Below are positions 1 through 6,585 of a stretch of DNA of 16,542 nucleotides, in pieces. The notes beneath the pieces are model-generated. The model did no database searches, was not told the DNA's origin, and was given only the letters and a program-made list of their open reading frames with translations. The DNA is from Ilumatobacteraceae bacterium (lineage in GTDB: Bacteria > Actinomycetota > Acidimicrobiia > Acidimicrobiales > Ilumatobacteraceae), in contig JAEMRY010000029.1 of the NCBI GenBank assembly GCA_016463105.1, positions 1 through 16,542 of the forward strand, read 5' to 3'. Position numbers and translations under genes: made by a program. Each line of letters begins with the position of its first letter. The stretch's first letter is position 1.

Positions 1-50
1 GTGCCGCCACCTTGAAAGGGTGGTGTCCTAGGCCACTAGACGATGGGGGC
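1..50 (-). tRNA. tRNA-Glu (anticodon UUC), 3' part cut by window edge
   Basis: Read on the minus strand from position 50, the sequence starts with the acceptor 5' strand GCCCCCA, followed by a D arm (GTCTAGTGGCCTAGGAC). The anticodon arm has a five-base-pair stem CCACC/GGTGG closing the seven-base loop CTTTCAA, with anticodon TTC at 16-14. The variable region begins at the window edge, and the T arm and acceptor 3' strand lie outside. The DUF2017 gene ends about 80 bases upstream, so the tRNA may have its own promoter or be processed from that transcript. I saw no convincing promoter. Confidence 0.93.
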
Positions 51-130
51 ATGGAACTACTAACCGTTGAGAAAGCCCTTGAAATCTATCACCTCCAATT
101 GGTGAAAAACCTTGTAACTCGGTAAAAAAA

Positions 131-670
131 TTAAAGAGCTTCACTTTGTGCCCCTACTGTCCATTCAAGGATCCAACCTAGGTATTCATAGAGTTCGCGC
201 TGTACTGGTTCTTCGTCGTCTTGCTCAATATCTAAAGAGTTAGTTTTTTCGTCGACCGACCCAGTGCTTGTTTCGTTAGGGATATTTTGGGCACCATAAT
301 CAGACTCAGCGATATCTAATGTGGTGCCGAGTACGAGTCTTAGAGAATTAATGCTTCTGGCAAATGCATCTATTTCTGATTCAGAAAGTTCATCGTGTCG
401 TGCAATTACAGACAAACTAATTTCGATTGATGAAAGCCGTGATGCAAGCAATTCTTCTCGCATCAAACGTTGATACTCAGCATCTTTTTTAGCATCGTTG
501 TGATATGCCGTCGGAAACAGTCTTCGCAGCGAAGCATCATCAGTTGTATTTAACAATGAGTCTCGAAGTTGTGTAATCAAATGTGTCAGAACTTCGCGAT
601 GGTCTTTTGGCAGCGATAATTTGTATGCACCGTTTTTTGTCCGCACGACGGGGCCTTTTTTCATTGTCAC
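131..670 (-). CDS. DUF2017 family protein, partner of ClpS
   Basis: A 179-residue soluble protein whose function is unknown. Actinobacterial genomes commonly place a DUF2017 gene directly after clpS, and this context plus the composition is why I assign it to that family. It has no signal peptide or membrane segment. The N-terminal half is basic, with helices resembling the family (LRRLFPTAY region near residues 48-56). A long helical middle is followed by a very acidic, low-complexity stretch at about residues 130-155 and an aromatic C-terminal end. The GTG start at 670 overlaps the clpS stop by four bases (GTGA), implying translational coupling. An in-frame ATG lies two codons later at 664. 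The coupling suggests a role in the ClpS/ClpCP degradation pathway, but this is inference from gene order only. Confidence 0.75.
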   Translation of the reverse strand: MTMKKGPVVRTKNGAYKLSLPKDHREVLTHLITQLRDSLLNTTDDASLRRLFPTAYHNDAKKDAEYQRLMREELLASRLSSIEISLSVIARHDELSESEIDAFARSINSLRLVLGTTLDIAESDYGAQNIPNETSTGSVDEKTNSLDIEQDDEEPVQRELYEYLGWILEWTVGAQSEAL

Positions 671-978
671 AATGTCTCATGCTCCATAGTTGCCCATAAG
701 CCATGTTCGTGTAATCGATAAACATCAAATTCGGCACGCTCGCGTGAGCCATTAGAAACAACAGCCCGACCTTTGTGGTGCACGTCCAACATCAGTTCGG
801 TTGCTTTTTCAAGGCTGTAGCCGAAGAGTTTTTGAAATACGAAGGTCACATACGACATCAAATTGATCGGATCATTCCAAACGATGACGATCCACGGTTT
901 GTCAAACTTTGTCGCATCCTCAACATCTGGCTCTAAGACTTCAGCAGGACGAGCATTGACAAGTTGAAAATATCCCAC
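667..978 (-). CDS. clpS: ATP-dependent Clp protease adaptor ClpS
   Basis: A 103-residue cytoplasmic adaptor that delivers substrates with destabilising N-terminal residues to the ClpC/ClpA-ClpP protease. The core motif WNDPINLMSYV is at residues 34-44, followed by the helix with KATELMLDVHHKG at about 58-70 and the C-terminal RLHEHGLWATME. These match the actinobacterial form of the family, including the Asn-Asp pair and the hydrophobic pocket residues that recognise N-degrons. The start is GTG at 978; an ATG one base pair upstream is out of frame. The sequence just upstream on the minus strand has CACAAT six bases before the GTG, a weak -10 match that would make the mRNA leaderless. The gene is divergent from ctaB across about 100 bases and is coupled to the DUF2017 gene. 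Confidence 0.93.
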   Translation of the reverse strand: MGYFQLVNARPAEVLEPDVEDATKFDKPWIVIVWNDPINLMSYVTFVFQKLFGYSLEKATELMLDVHHKGRAVVSNGSRERAEFDVYRLHEHGLWATMEHETL

Positions 979-1068
979 ATGTCTATTGTGGCGTAGTTAT
1001 GTGACTTTTATATCTGGCCAGCAGTGATTCAAACCGTTTTCTAGTTGGGCTTTGCTCCATAATCATCG

Positions 1069-1074
1069 TACGAT
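1069..1074 (+). promoter_or_regulatory. Putative -10 element for leaderless ctaB transcript
   Basis: TACGAT fits the TANNNT consensus of actinobacterial -10 boxes and ends exactly six bases before the ctaB GTG, so transcription would begin at or next to the start codon. A second candidate, CATAAT at 1058-1063, is closer to TATAAT and would give a leader of about ten bases. No clear -35 box is visible for either. The same spacing recurs at other genes of the window, which raises the chance that the first is real. Confidence 0.4.
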
Positions 1075-1080
1075 TGGCGC

Positions 1081-2004
1081 GTGCCACTCAACGTTCGCCC
1101 GGTTGTGCCCTCGCGGCTGTTTTCGCATGAATCAAAGCGCTCACCAAAAACTCTGATTGGTGGCTATATCGCATTAACCAAACCACGGATTATTGAACTT
1201 CTGTTGGTTACGACTGTCCCAACGATGGTGCTAGCAGCAGGCAAGTGGCCAGCCTGGTCACTTATCGGAGTTACTCTGCTCGGCGGCACTCTTGCAGCTG
1301 GCGGCGCAAACACAATGAATATGTATATCGATCGTGATATCGACAAACTTATGAAGCGAACGCAGCAGAGACCTCTTGTAACTGGATTGATCGCACCAAA
1401 AAATGCGCTCGTGTTTGCAGTGATTTTAGAAATTATTGCGTTCGCTATTTTGTGGGCAGGAGCAAATTTACTTTCTGCATTTCTGGCATTAAGTGCAACT
1501 GCGTTTTATGTTTTTATTTATTCACTCTGGTTAAAGCGAACAAGCAAACAAAATATTGTTATTGGTGGTGCGGCCGGCGCAGTGCCAACCCTCGTTGGTT
1601 GGGCGGCAGTAACAAATTCAGTGGGCTGGCCAGCAGTTTGGTTATTCATAATTATATTTCTTTGGACTCCGCCACATTTTTGGGCGCTGGCGATTCGTCA
1701 TGCCGACGAGTACCGGGCGGCCAATGTGCCGATGTTGCCTGCCGTTGTTTCGATTGAGCGCACCGTTCGAACAATGGTCGGCTACACGATTGTCCTTGCT
1801 GGTGCCACATTCGTGTTAATGCCAGTGGCAAATCTCGGCTGGATCTACGGCGTAACTGCCATCGTTCTAGGGCTTGGTTTTACGATTGGCACAGCAATGC
1901 TTGGCCACAAGCCGACTGAGGCCTGGTCAATGCGAGTGTTTTCATTCTCAATCACCTATGTAACTGTTCTGTTTGGTGCATTGATGATTGACGTACTCAT
2001 CTAG
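1081..2004 (+). CDS. ctaB: Protoheme IX farnesyltransferase (heme O synthase)
   Basis: A UbiA-superfamily membrane prenyltransferase of 307 residues that joins a farnesyl group to heme B to give heme O, the precursor of heme A in aa3-type cytochrome oxidase. The first Asp-rich site is clear: NMYIDRDIDKLMKRT followed by QRPLVTG, about residues 80-103. The second conserved block contains KQNIVIGGAAGAVPTLVGW and the LWTPPHFWALAI segment with a following DEYRAANVPMLP. About nine hydrophobic helices fit the family. The GTG start at 1081 sits behind a possible leaderless promoter; another GTG lies seven codons in. It is the first gene of the oxidase locus, 89 bases ahead of the degenerate subunit I gene. 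The gene for heme A synthase (ctaA), the next step, is not in this window. Confidence 0.95.
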   Translation: MPLNVRPVVPSRLFSHESKRSPKTLIGGYIALTKPRIIELLLVTTVPTMVLAAGKWPAWSLIGVTLLGGTLAAGGANTMNMYIDRDIDKLMKRTQQRPLVTGLIAPKNALVFAVILEIIAFAILWAGANLLSAFLALSATAFYVFIYSLWLKRTSKQNIVIGGAAGAVPTLVGWAAVTNSVGWPAVWLFIIIFLWTPPHFWALAIRHADEYRAANVPMLPAVVSIERTVRTMVGYTIVLAGATFVLMPVANLGWIYGVTAIVLGLGFTIGTAMLGHKPTEAWSMRVFSFSITYVTVLFGALMIDVLI

Positions 2005-2093
2005 CCACTGCGCTAGAAAACAACACATTGCTGACTTCGTGCAATAAAGAAGTTTCCAAGCCAAACCTACTAACTGTTAGCGTTATCTGAGTC

Positions 2094-3587
2094 ATGACAG
2101 CCGTTGAAACGATTTCGCCTACTAGTTCTGGCGCGGGTATTTTAGGCGGGGTTTCTGAATGGTTAATGACTACAAGTCACCGACGCATTGGTCGATTACT
2201 GGTTGCGTTATCTGTCTTTTGGATGCTCATCGTGGTGTTGGTCGGCACGCTTCTTTCGGTCGAGAGAATTAGTTCGACTAGTGATCTTGTTGATCCCACA
2301 AGTACGACACAGTTGTTTTCATTTTTTCGTGTCGGTTTGATCTTTGGAGTGATGGCACCAATGACATTAGGTCTCGCCTTAGCGATAGTGCCGATGCAAA
2401 TCGGCAGCCAAGTACTTGCCTTTGCTCGTGCCGCACTTTTTGGTGTCTATCTATGGATATTTGGCATGGTTATTGTCGGCGTCGCATATATCGGCAACGG
2501 TGGTCCTGGTGGCGGTGACCCACAAATGGTTGATTTGTTTCTCGTTGGCATGGCGTTAGTTATCGCAGGATTGATAGTTGTTAGTGCGAGCATCGCAACC
2601 ACGGTTCTCACGTCGCGCCGTGCTGGAATGACGCTTATCGATGCCCCGATTTTTGTTTGGTCGTCACTGATTACGAGCATTTCACTAATTCTCACCTTGC
2701 CTGTGATGGCTGGTGCGTTAATTTATGTTGCAGTTGATCATTCGTATACGAGAGCAACTTTTGGTGCAACAGACGGGGTCAACGCTTGGATTGGTTGGGC
2801 ACTCACATCACCGCAGATATTTTTGTTGGCGATTTCAACTCTTGGTGTGCTTGCACAAATAGTCGGCACAATGACTCGAGGCAAGCAGCCGCTACGCGGG
2901 GGCTTGTTCGTTGGTATCGGATTGATGAGCGTCGCCCTTGTCGGAACTGTGACCCAATCTTTTTATGCGTTGCAACTAGATGGCGAACTTTCTGATATCG
3001 CAAAAAGTTTGGTGCCGTTTTTGTTTTACAACGCCCTGCCAATTCTCGGAGTTTTAATTGTGCTTGGGCTTTGCTTGTTAGCGATGAAAAACGAAAAAGC
3101 AAAACCTAGCGCCGCATTTGTCCCTGCTTTTTTCGGAGTCGCAATGGTTTTAACCGGCATGCTCGGTAACGCACTTCTTCGAATCAATAATTTAAAGCTT
3201 TCAAATACAGTTTTTGAAGAAGCAGTTCTCGTTTACGTCGGCTACGGGGTGATACTTAGTTCGTTAGGCGCAATTGCTTATTTTGGCCCAAGAATTTGGG
3301 GTCGGAAAATGCCAACGATGCCAGTCATTGGTCTTGGACTACTCGGTACTCTCGGAATCGTTTTAGCCGCACTTCCTTATTACATCGCCGGGTTTACTGA
3401 TCAACCTGCTTCTCGCACAACTGGTTCGTTGGGCGACAACAGCCAAATCTGGAACTCAGTAGCAGCACTCGGCCAGGCAATCTTCTTGCTAGTTATCGTT
3501 GCGTTCGTTGGTCTTGTAGTTAAGTCATCGCGTGATGGAGAGATCGCTAATGATGAAATTTTTGAGACTGCACAGGCGAACGTATGA
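2094..3587 (+). CDS. Degenerate cytochrome oxidase subunit I-like membrane protein lacking all heme and copper ligands
   Basis: A 497-residue protein with about twelve membrane helices, clearly a paralogue of the CtaD encoded at 6586-8574. Residues 73-104 (starting QLFSFFRVG, ending VPMQIG) align without gaps to the CtaD segment from QMFTMHATT to IPLQIG, and GMTL...PIF.W in helix V is shared. Every metal ligand is missing. The helix II heme-a His becomes F78. The helix VI motif HPEVY becomes SPQIF (239-243), losing the CuB His, the proton-channel Glu and the cross-linked Tyr. The helix VII His-His pair becomes Ser-Phe, and the helix X HFH becomes VLV. The whole protein has only two His, H29 (equivalent to the conserved TVDHKKLG His) and H216. 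It also lacks CtaD's C-terminal extension. The reading frame is intact and overlaps the next gene by ATGA, so it is a maintained gene. It cannot reduce oxygen; a structural or assembly role is inferred. Databases may label it simply as oxidase subunit I. Confidence 0.85.
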   Translation: MTAVETISPTSSGAGILGGVSEWLMTTSHRRIGRLLVALSVFWMLIVVLVGTLLSVERISSTSDLVDPTSTTQLFSFFRVGLIFGVMAPMTLGLALAIVPMQIGSQVLAFARAALFGVYLWIFGMVIVGVAYIGNGGPGGGDPQMVDLFLVGMALVIAGLIVVSASIATTVLTSRRAGMTLIDAPIFVWSSLITSISLILTLPVMAGALIYVAVDHSYTRATFGATDGVNAWIGWALTSPQIFLLAISTLGVLAQIVGTMTRGKQPLRGGLFVGIGLMSVALVGTVTQSFYALQLDGELSDIAKSLVPFLFYNALPILGVLIVLGLCLLAMKNEKAKPSAAFVPAFFGVAMVLTGMLGNALLRINNLKLSNTVFEEAVLVYVGYGVILSSLGAIAYFGPRIWGRKMPTMPVIGLGLLGTLGIVLAALPYYIAGFTDQPASRTTGSLGDNSQIWNSVAALGQAIFLLVIVAFVGLVVKSSRDGEIANDEIFETAQANV

Positions 3588-4198
3588 GCACAACTGCGAC
3601 TGCCCTTAATTCTGGCCCGAAAACTGCGATGCGTCGTCAGGCTTTAGTTTTGACAGGTTTATTTTCTGCAGCATCTGCGATGTTGATGGGCTCAATGCTT
3701 GCTATCTGGTTGCAGTTCAGAGCGAATGCTCCACTGCGAGAATCTTCAGATGGCAGCAAGATGTTGCGCGACTGGTTGCCAGAAAATATCAAGATTCCCG
3801 AAGTAGCGACAAACACGATGATGATGACGATTGTGGTCACCTGCATCATGGCGCAATGGGCGATTTATTCTTCGCGTCGAAGCGACTCGAATCACACTTC
3901 ACTCGCTCTTGGGGTTGTTCTGCTCACAGCGATTGCAATGATCAATGCGCAAATTGCGGTTTATATGCAGATGAATATCGGTGTTCGCGATAGCAGTTAC
4001 ACGATGATGTTTTATTCAATAACGGCGACGATGACCGCATTAATGGTTATTGGTTTGGGTTTTACGTTGTTGGTGATGTTCAGATCGTTTGCTAGTCGTG
4101 TTAGCGATCACGATCTGATTTTGGCACATGCTGTTTATTGGTATTCGCTCACTGTGATATTTGCAGCGATGTGGCTCGTTGTGTACGTACAAAAGTAG
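3584..4198 (+). CDS. Degenerate cytochrome oxidase subunit III-like membrane protein
   Basis: A 204-residue protein with five predicted helices (about 18-43, 75-95, 105-128, 138-163, 177-201), the topology of actinobacterial subunit III. Its likeness to the CtaE at 8571-9161 is visible in the N-terminal helix ending in xFR/YR, in the central segment NAQIAVY (CtaE GGQVYEF), in YSITATMTALMVIG (CtaE YTLTGFHGVHVTVG) and in the final helix starting YWYSLTVIF (CtaE YWHFVDIVW). The residues normally conserved are replaced: Glu by V126, the two helix-IV His by Met and Leu, His by Y187, and Asp by T190. The ATG overlaps the stop of the subunit I-like gene (ATGA), and the next gene starts two bases after its stop. 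The assignment rests on manual alignment and gene order, so it is less certain than for subunit I. Confidence 0.7.
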   Translation: MSTTATALNSGPKTAMRRQALVLTGLFSAASAMLMGSMLAIWLQFRANAPLRESSDGSKMLRDWLPENIKIPEVATNTMMMTIVVTCIMAQWAIYSSRRSDSNHTSLALGVVLLTAIAMINAQIAVYMQMNIGVRDSSYTMMFYSITATMTALMVIGLGFTLLVMFRSFASRVSDHDLILAHAVYWYSLTVIFAAMWLVVYVQK

Positions 4199-4200
4199 GG

Positions 4201-5316
4201 ATGATGTTTTCGACTGGCTTTAAATATTTCATGGGCATGACAGTGCTCTCGGTTGCCGCACTAATCATGACGCTGTTCGTATTTGATCAGGTTGCTCTCG
4301 CCGGAGTCGCACTAAGTATGTTGATTGTCGCCGTCGCACTTCTTGCCGGCATTGCAGTTGTCACCCGTGATGGGTACAGACAATCTGGCGTCACCGAACA
4401 ATCCACTGATTTGGTTAGCCAGAGTATCTGGCCACTCGTAACGGGTATCGGTGTGGTGTTTTTGGCTCTTGGTTTGGTCATTTCTTCACTCGTATTTTTT
4501 GTTGGAATAGTAATTTTGTTGGCCGCACTTGCAGAGTGGATGGTTCAGTCATGGAGTGAACGTGCTTCAAAAGATGCAAATTACAATGCGTCGGCTCGCA
4601 AGCGGTTACTCAACCCAATCGAGTTTCCAGTTCTTGCTGCGCTCGGTCTGGGCATAGTCATATTTTCGTTTTCGCGAATCATGTTGACCGTTGATAAGTC
4701 CGTAGGGGCAGTGCTATTCATCGTTGCGGGTGCTCTTGTTCTAATTGCTGGAACACTTTTTGCAATCAAGCCAAACATGAGGCGTTCTCTCGGGGCGGCA
4801 GTTTGCGTACTCGGTGCGCTTGGCATTGTTGCCGGCGGTGTTGTAAGTGCAGTCTCCGGTGAGCGTGAAGATCTCGAGCTTGCAGCCGCTGAAGGCCACT
4901 TCACGCACAAAGAATGTGGCCCAGAAGAATCTGAATATTTCGACAAACTCAAAGAAGAGACTTTGTCATTACGCAGTTCAGTAAGCGCAACAATCATTTA
5001 CCAAGATGGTGAGTTGATTGCCAATCTGCAAGGTTTAGACAAACCACAAAAATCGATCACGGTGTCACGTTCAAGTGCGACGAACATTATTTTCAGAAAT
5101 GCAACCGAAGGTGAGTTTCGCTTGGTTGTAGATCTCGGCAAGCCAAAGACCGAAAATGATGATTCACACAATGATGTTGACTGCACGCAACTTGTTGAAA
5201 CTGGTGGCGAGCAAAGTTTGACTTTAAATATTGCTAAGTCTTCAAGTGCCGAGAATCACTATAAATTGTTTATCGCAGGCGCAGAAGATAAACAGATTGA
5301 AGTGGTGGTGCCGTGA
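4201..5316 (+). CDS. Seven-helix membrane protein with C-terminal cupredoxin-like domain lacking copper ligands
   Basis: I take the ATG at 4201, two bases after the previous stop (a second ATG follows at once), giving 371 residues; an upstream in-frame ATG at 4138 would overlap the preceding gene by 61 bases. Hydrophobic helices lie at about 9-28, 31-54, 76-96, 98-113, 142-164, 168-189 and 196-217. The helix pair SIWPLVTG...LLAALAEW recalls small actinobacterial oxidase subunit IV (CtaF) proteins. It is followed by a charged loop with WSERASKD and NPIEFPV. Residues 225-371 form a beta-rich domain, probably outside the cell, with the cupredoxin-like strand SATNIIFRNATEGEFRLVV and a last strand IEVVVP. 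The His, Cys, His and Met copper ligands of that fold are absent. C239 and C328 could form a disulfide. It may replace subunit II in the degenerate set. Function is not known; it overlaps ctaC by four bases (GTGA). Confidence 0.7.
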   Translation: MMFSTGFKYFMGMTVLSVAALIMTLFVFDQVALAGVALSMLIVAVALLAGIAVVTRDGYRQSGVTEQSTDLVSQSIWPLVTGIGVVFLALGLVISSLVFFVGIVILLAALAEWMVQSWSERASKDANYNASARKRLLNPIEFPVLAALGLGIVIFSFSRIMLTVDKSVGAVLFIVAGALVLIAGTLFAIKPNMRRSLGAAVCVLGALGIVAGGVVSAVSGEREDLELAAAEGHFTHKECGPEESEYFDKLKEETLSLRSSVSATIIYQDGELIANLQGLDKPQKSITVSRSSATNIIFRNATEGEFRLVVDLGKPKTENDDSHNDVDCTQLVETGGEQSLTLNIAKSSSAENHYKLFIAGAEDKQIEVVVP

Positions 5317-6563
5317 ATCACTCAGCAAAGCACCTTTATTTGAAGCGCCTTGTGACTAGCGTTTTACGCATGGTCGGAAAGAAGTCTCAAACACTATTTG
5401 GGGTCTCCCTGCTGTCGTTTATCGCTGCAAGTTGCGCAACAAATGCGCCGCAAGATACTTGGCAGCCAAAAGGGCCAAATGCAAAACTTATTGACGATTT
5501 GCAGCAGCCCGTTTTCGCGGTCGCTGGTGTCATTGGTTTAATTGTTGCAGTAGCAGTTATTTATTCTGTTTTGAAATATAAAGATCGAGGTCAGCCGATC
5601 CCAGAACAAACTCACGGCAAGCCAGCACTTGAAATAACTTTGACAATTATTCCAGCGCTAATTCTTGCGGTAGTGGCCGTGTTCACATTTGGTGCAATCT
5701 TCAAACTTGCAAAAACTGATGACACCGAAATGATCATCAATGTCACCGGTCAGCAGTGGTGGTGGGAGTACGACTACCCAGTCCAAAATGAATTCGGCAT
5801 AACTCAGCCAATCATTAGTTCTGGACAACTTGTAATGCCAGTCGGCACGAAAGTTCTATTGCGTGAAACAAGTCGTGATGTAATCCACTCTTATTGGATT
5901 CCAGCACTTAATGGCAAACGCGATGCAGTGCCCGGGCGAATACAAACACTTCGCCTTGAGGCCGATAAACCAGGAATCTTTGCTGGTCAATGCACCGAGT
6001 TTTGTGGTTTGTCACACGCCAACATGCGGATGGAAGCAGTCGCATTGAGCAAAGCAGATTTTGCGAAGTGGGTCGCTAATCAACAAGCCGCATATGTTGC
6101 GCCCGAAAAAGACTCTCTTGCCCAACAGGGCGAAGCAGTATTTCTAAACCAGTGCGTACGTTGTCATCAAGTTAATGGTCTAATGCGTGCTGATGGCACA
6201 CCAGCGATCGCCGCCCCAGATGAAAATGTTTGGGCTGGTGCTGCACCAAACTTGACACATTTGATGTCTCGAAATACTTTTGCAGGCGCAAGTTTCGATT
6301 TACTTTCAAAGCAATGCCGCGACGAAGTATGGAACGCTTCAAGTGACACGATCGGCGCCAAATATCTTGCTGGCGTATCGCAAGATTGCTTGAACCAGAA
6401 AGATTTGCGATCGTGGTTGCGAAATGCTCCAGAGATGAAGCCAATGTACGCAAACCCAACTCAACTAGAAGCCACTGGTGGCAAGTATCGCGGCATGCCG
6501 TATCTTGCCCTAAGCGAAGATGACATCAGCAAACTTGTTGCCTACCTTTTAACCTTGAAGTAA
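5313..6563 (+). CDS. ctaC: Cytochrome c oxidase subunit II with fused cytochrome c domain
   Basis: A 416-residue oxidase subunit that takes electrons to the CuA centre and passes them to heme a. The N-terminus has a lipoprotein-like signal ending SFIAASC (C41), followed by two helices (about 67-90 and 107-132). The extracellular cupredoxin domain begins at VTGQQWWWEYDYP, and the CuA ligands are visible: H192, C227, C231, H235 and M238, with E229. A C-terminal cytochrome c domain follows, with CVRCH at 281-285 and the axial Met in RGMPYL at M395, so the protein is of the caa3 type. An insertion with two extra Cys (QCRDE and QDCLNQ) separates the two halves of the cytochrome domain. The GTG start overlaps the preceding stop. 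The ATG at 5370 would give a more typical short lipoprotein signal (MVGKK...) and remains possible. Confidence 0.95.
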   Translation: MNHSAKHLYLKRLVTSVLRMVGKKSQTLFGVSLLSFIAASCATNAPQDTWQPKGPNAKLIDDLQQPVFAVAGVIGLIVAVAVIYSVLKYKDRGQPIPEQTHGKPALEITLTIIPALILAVVAVFTFGAIFKLAKTDDTEMIINVTGQQWWWEYDYPVQNEFGITQPIISSGQLVMPVGTKVLLRETSRDVIHSYWIPALNGKRDAVPGRIQTLRLEADKPGIFAGQCTEFCGLSHANMRMEAVALSKADFAKWVANQQAAYVAPEKDSLAQQGEAVFLNQCVRCHQVNGLMRADGTPAIAAPDENVWAGAAPNLTHLMSRNTFAGASFDLLSKQCRDEVWNASSDTIGAKYLAGVSQDCLNQKDLRSWLRNAPEMKPMYANPTQLEATGGKYRGMPYLALSEDDISKLVAYLLTLK

Positions 6564-6585
6564 CACGAGAAACAGAGAACGATAT

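Noticed and set aside
51..130. Possible promoter for tRNA-Glu on the minus strand (TAGATT at 88-83)
   Set aside because: It matches TANNNT but has no -35 box, and such hexamers occur by chance; not strong enough to list as a feature.
2070..2083. CTAACTGTTAG inverted repeat and TAGCGT before the 2094 gene as operator and promoter
   Set aside because: The repeat is short (five-base arms) and the hexamer lies ten bases before the ATG, unlike the other sites; chance is a good explanation.
2094..3587. Degenerate subunit I gene as a pseudogene
   Set aside because: No stop or frameshift over 497 codons, and tight coupling to both neighbours; ligands are lost in a consistent way with helices preserved.
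4138..4200. Upstream ATG extending the 4201 gene by 21 codons
   Set aside because: It would overlap the coding end of the subunit III-like gene by 61 bases; ATG 4201 just after that stop is a simpler start.
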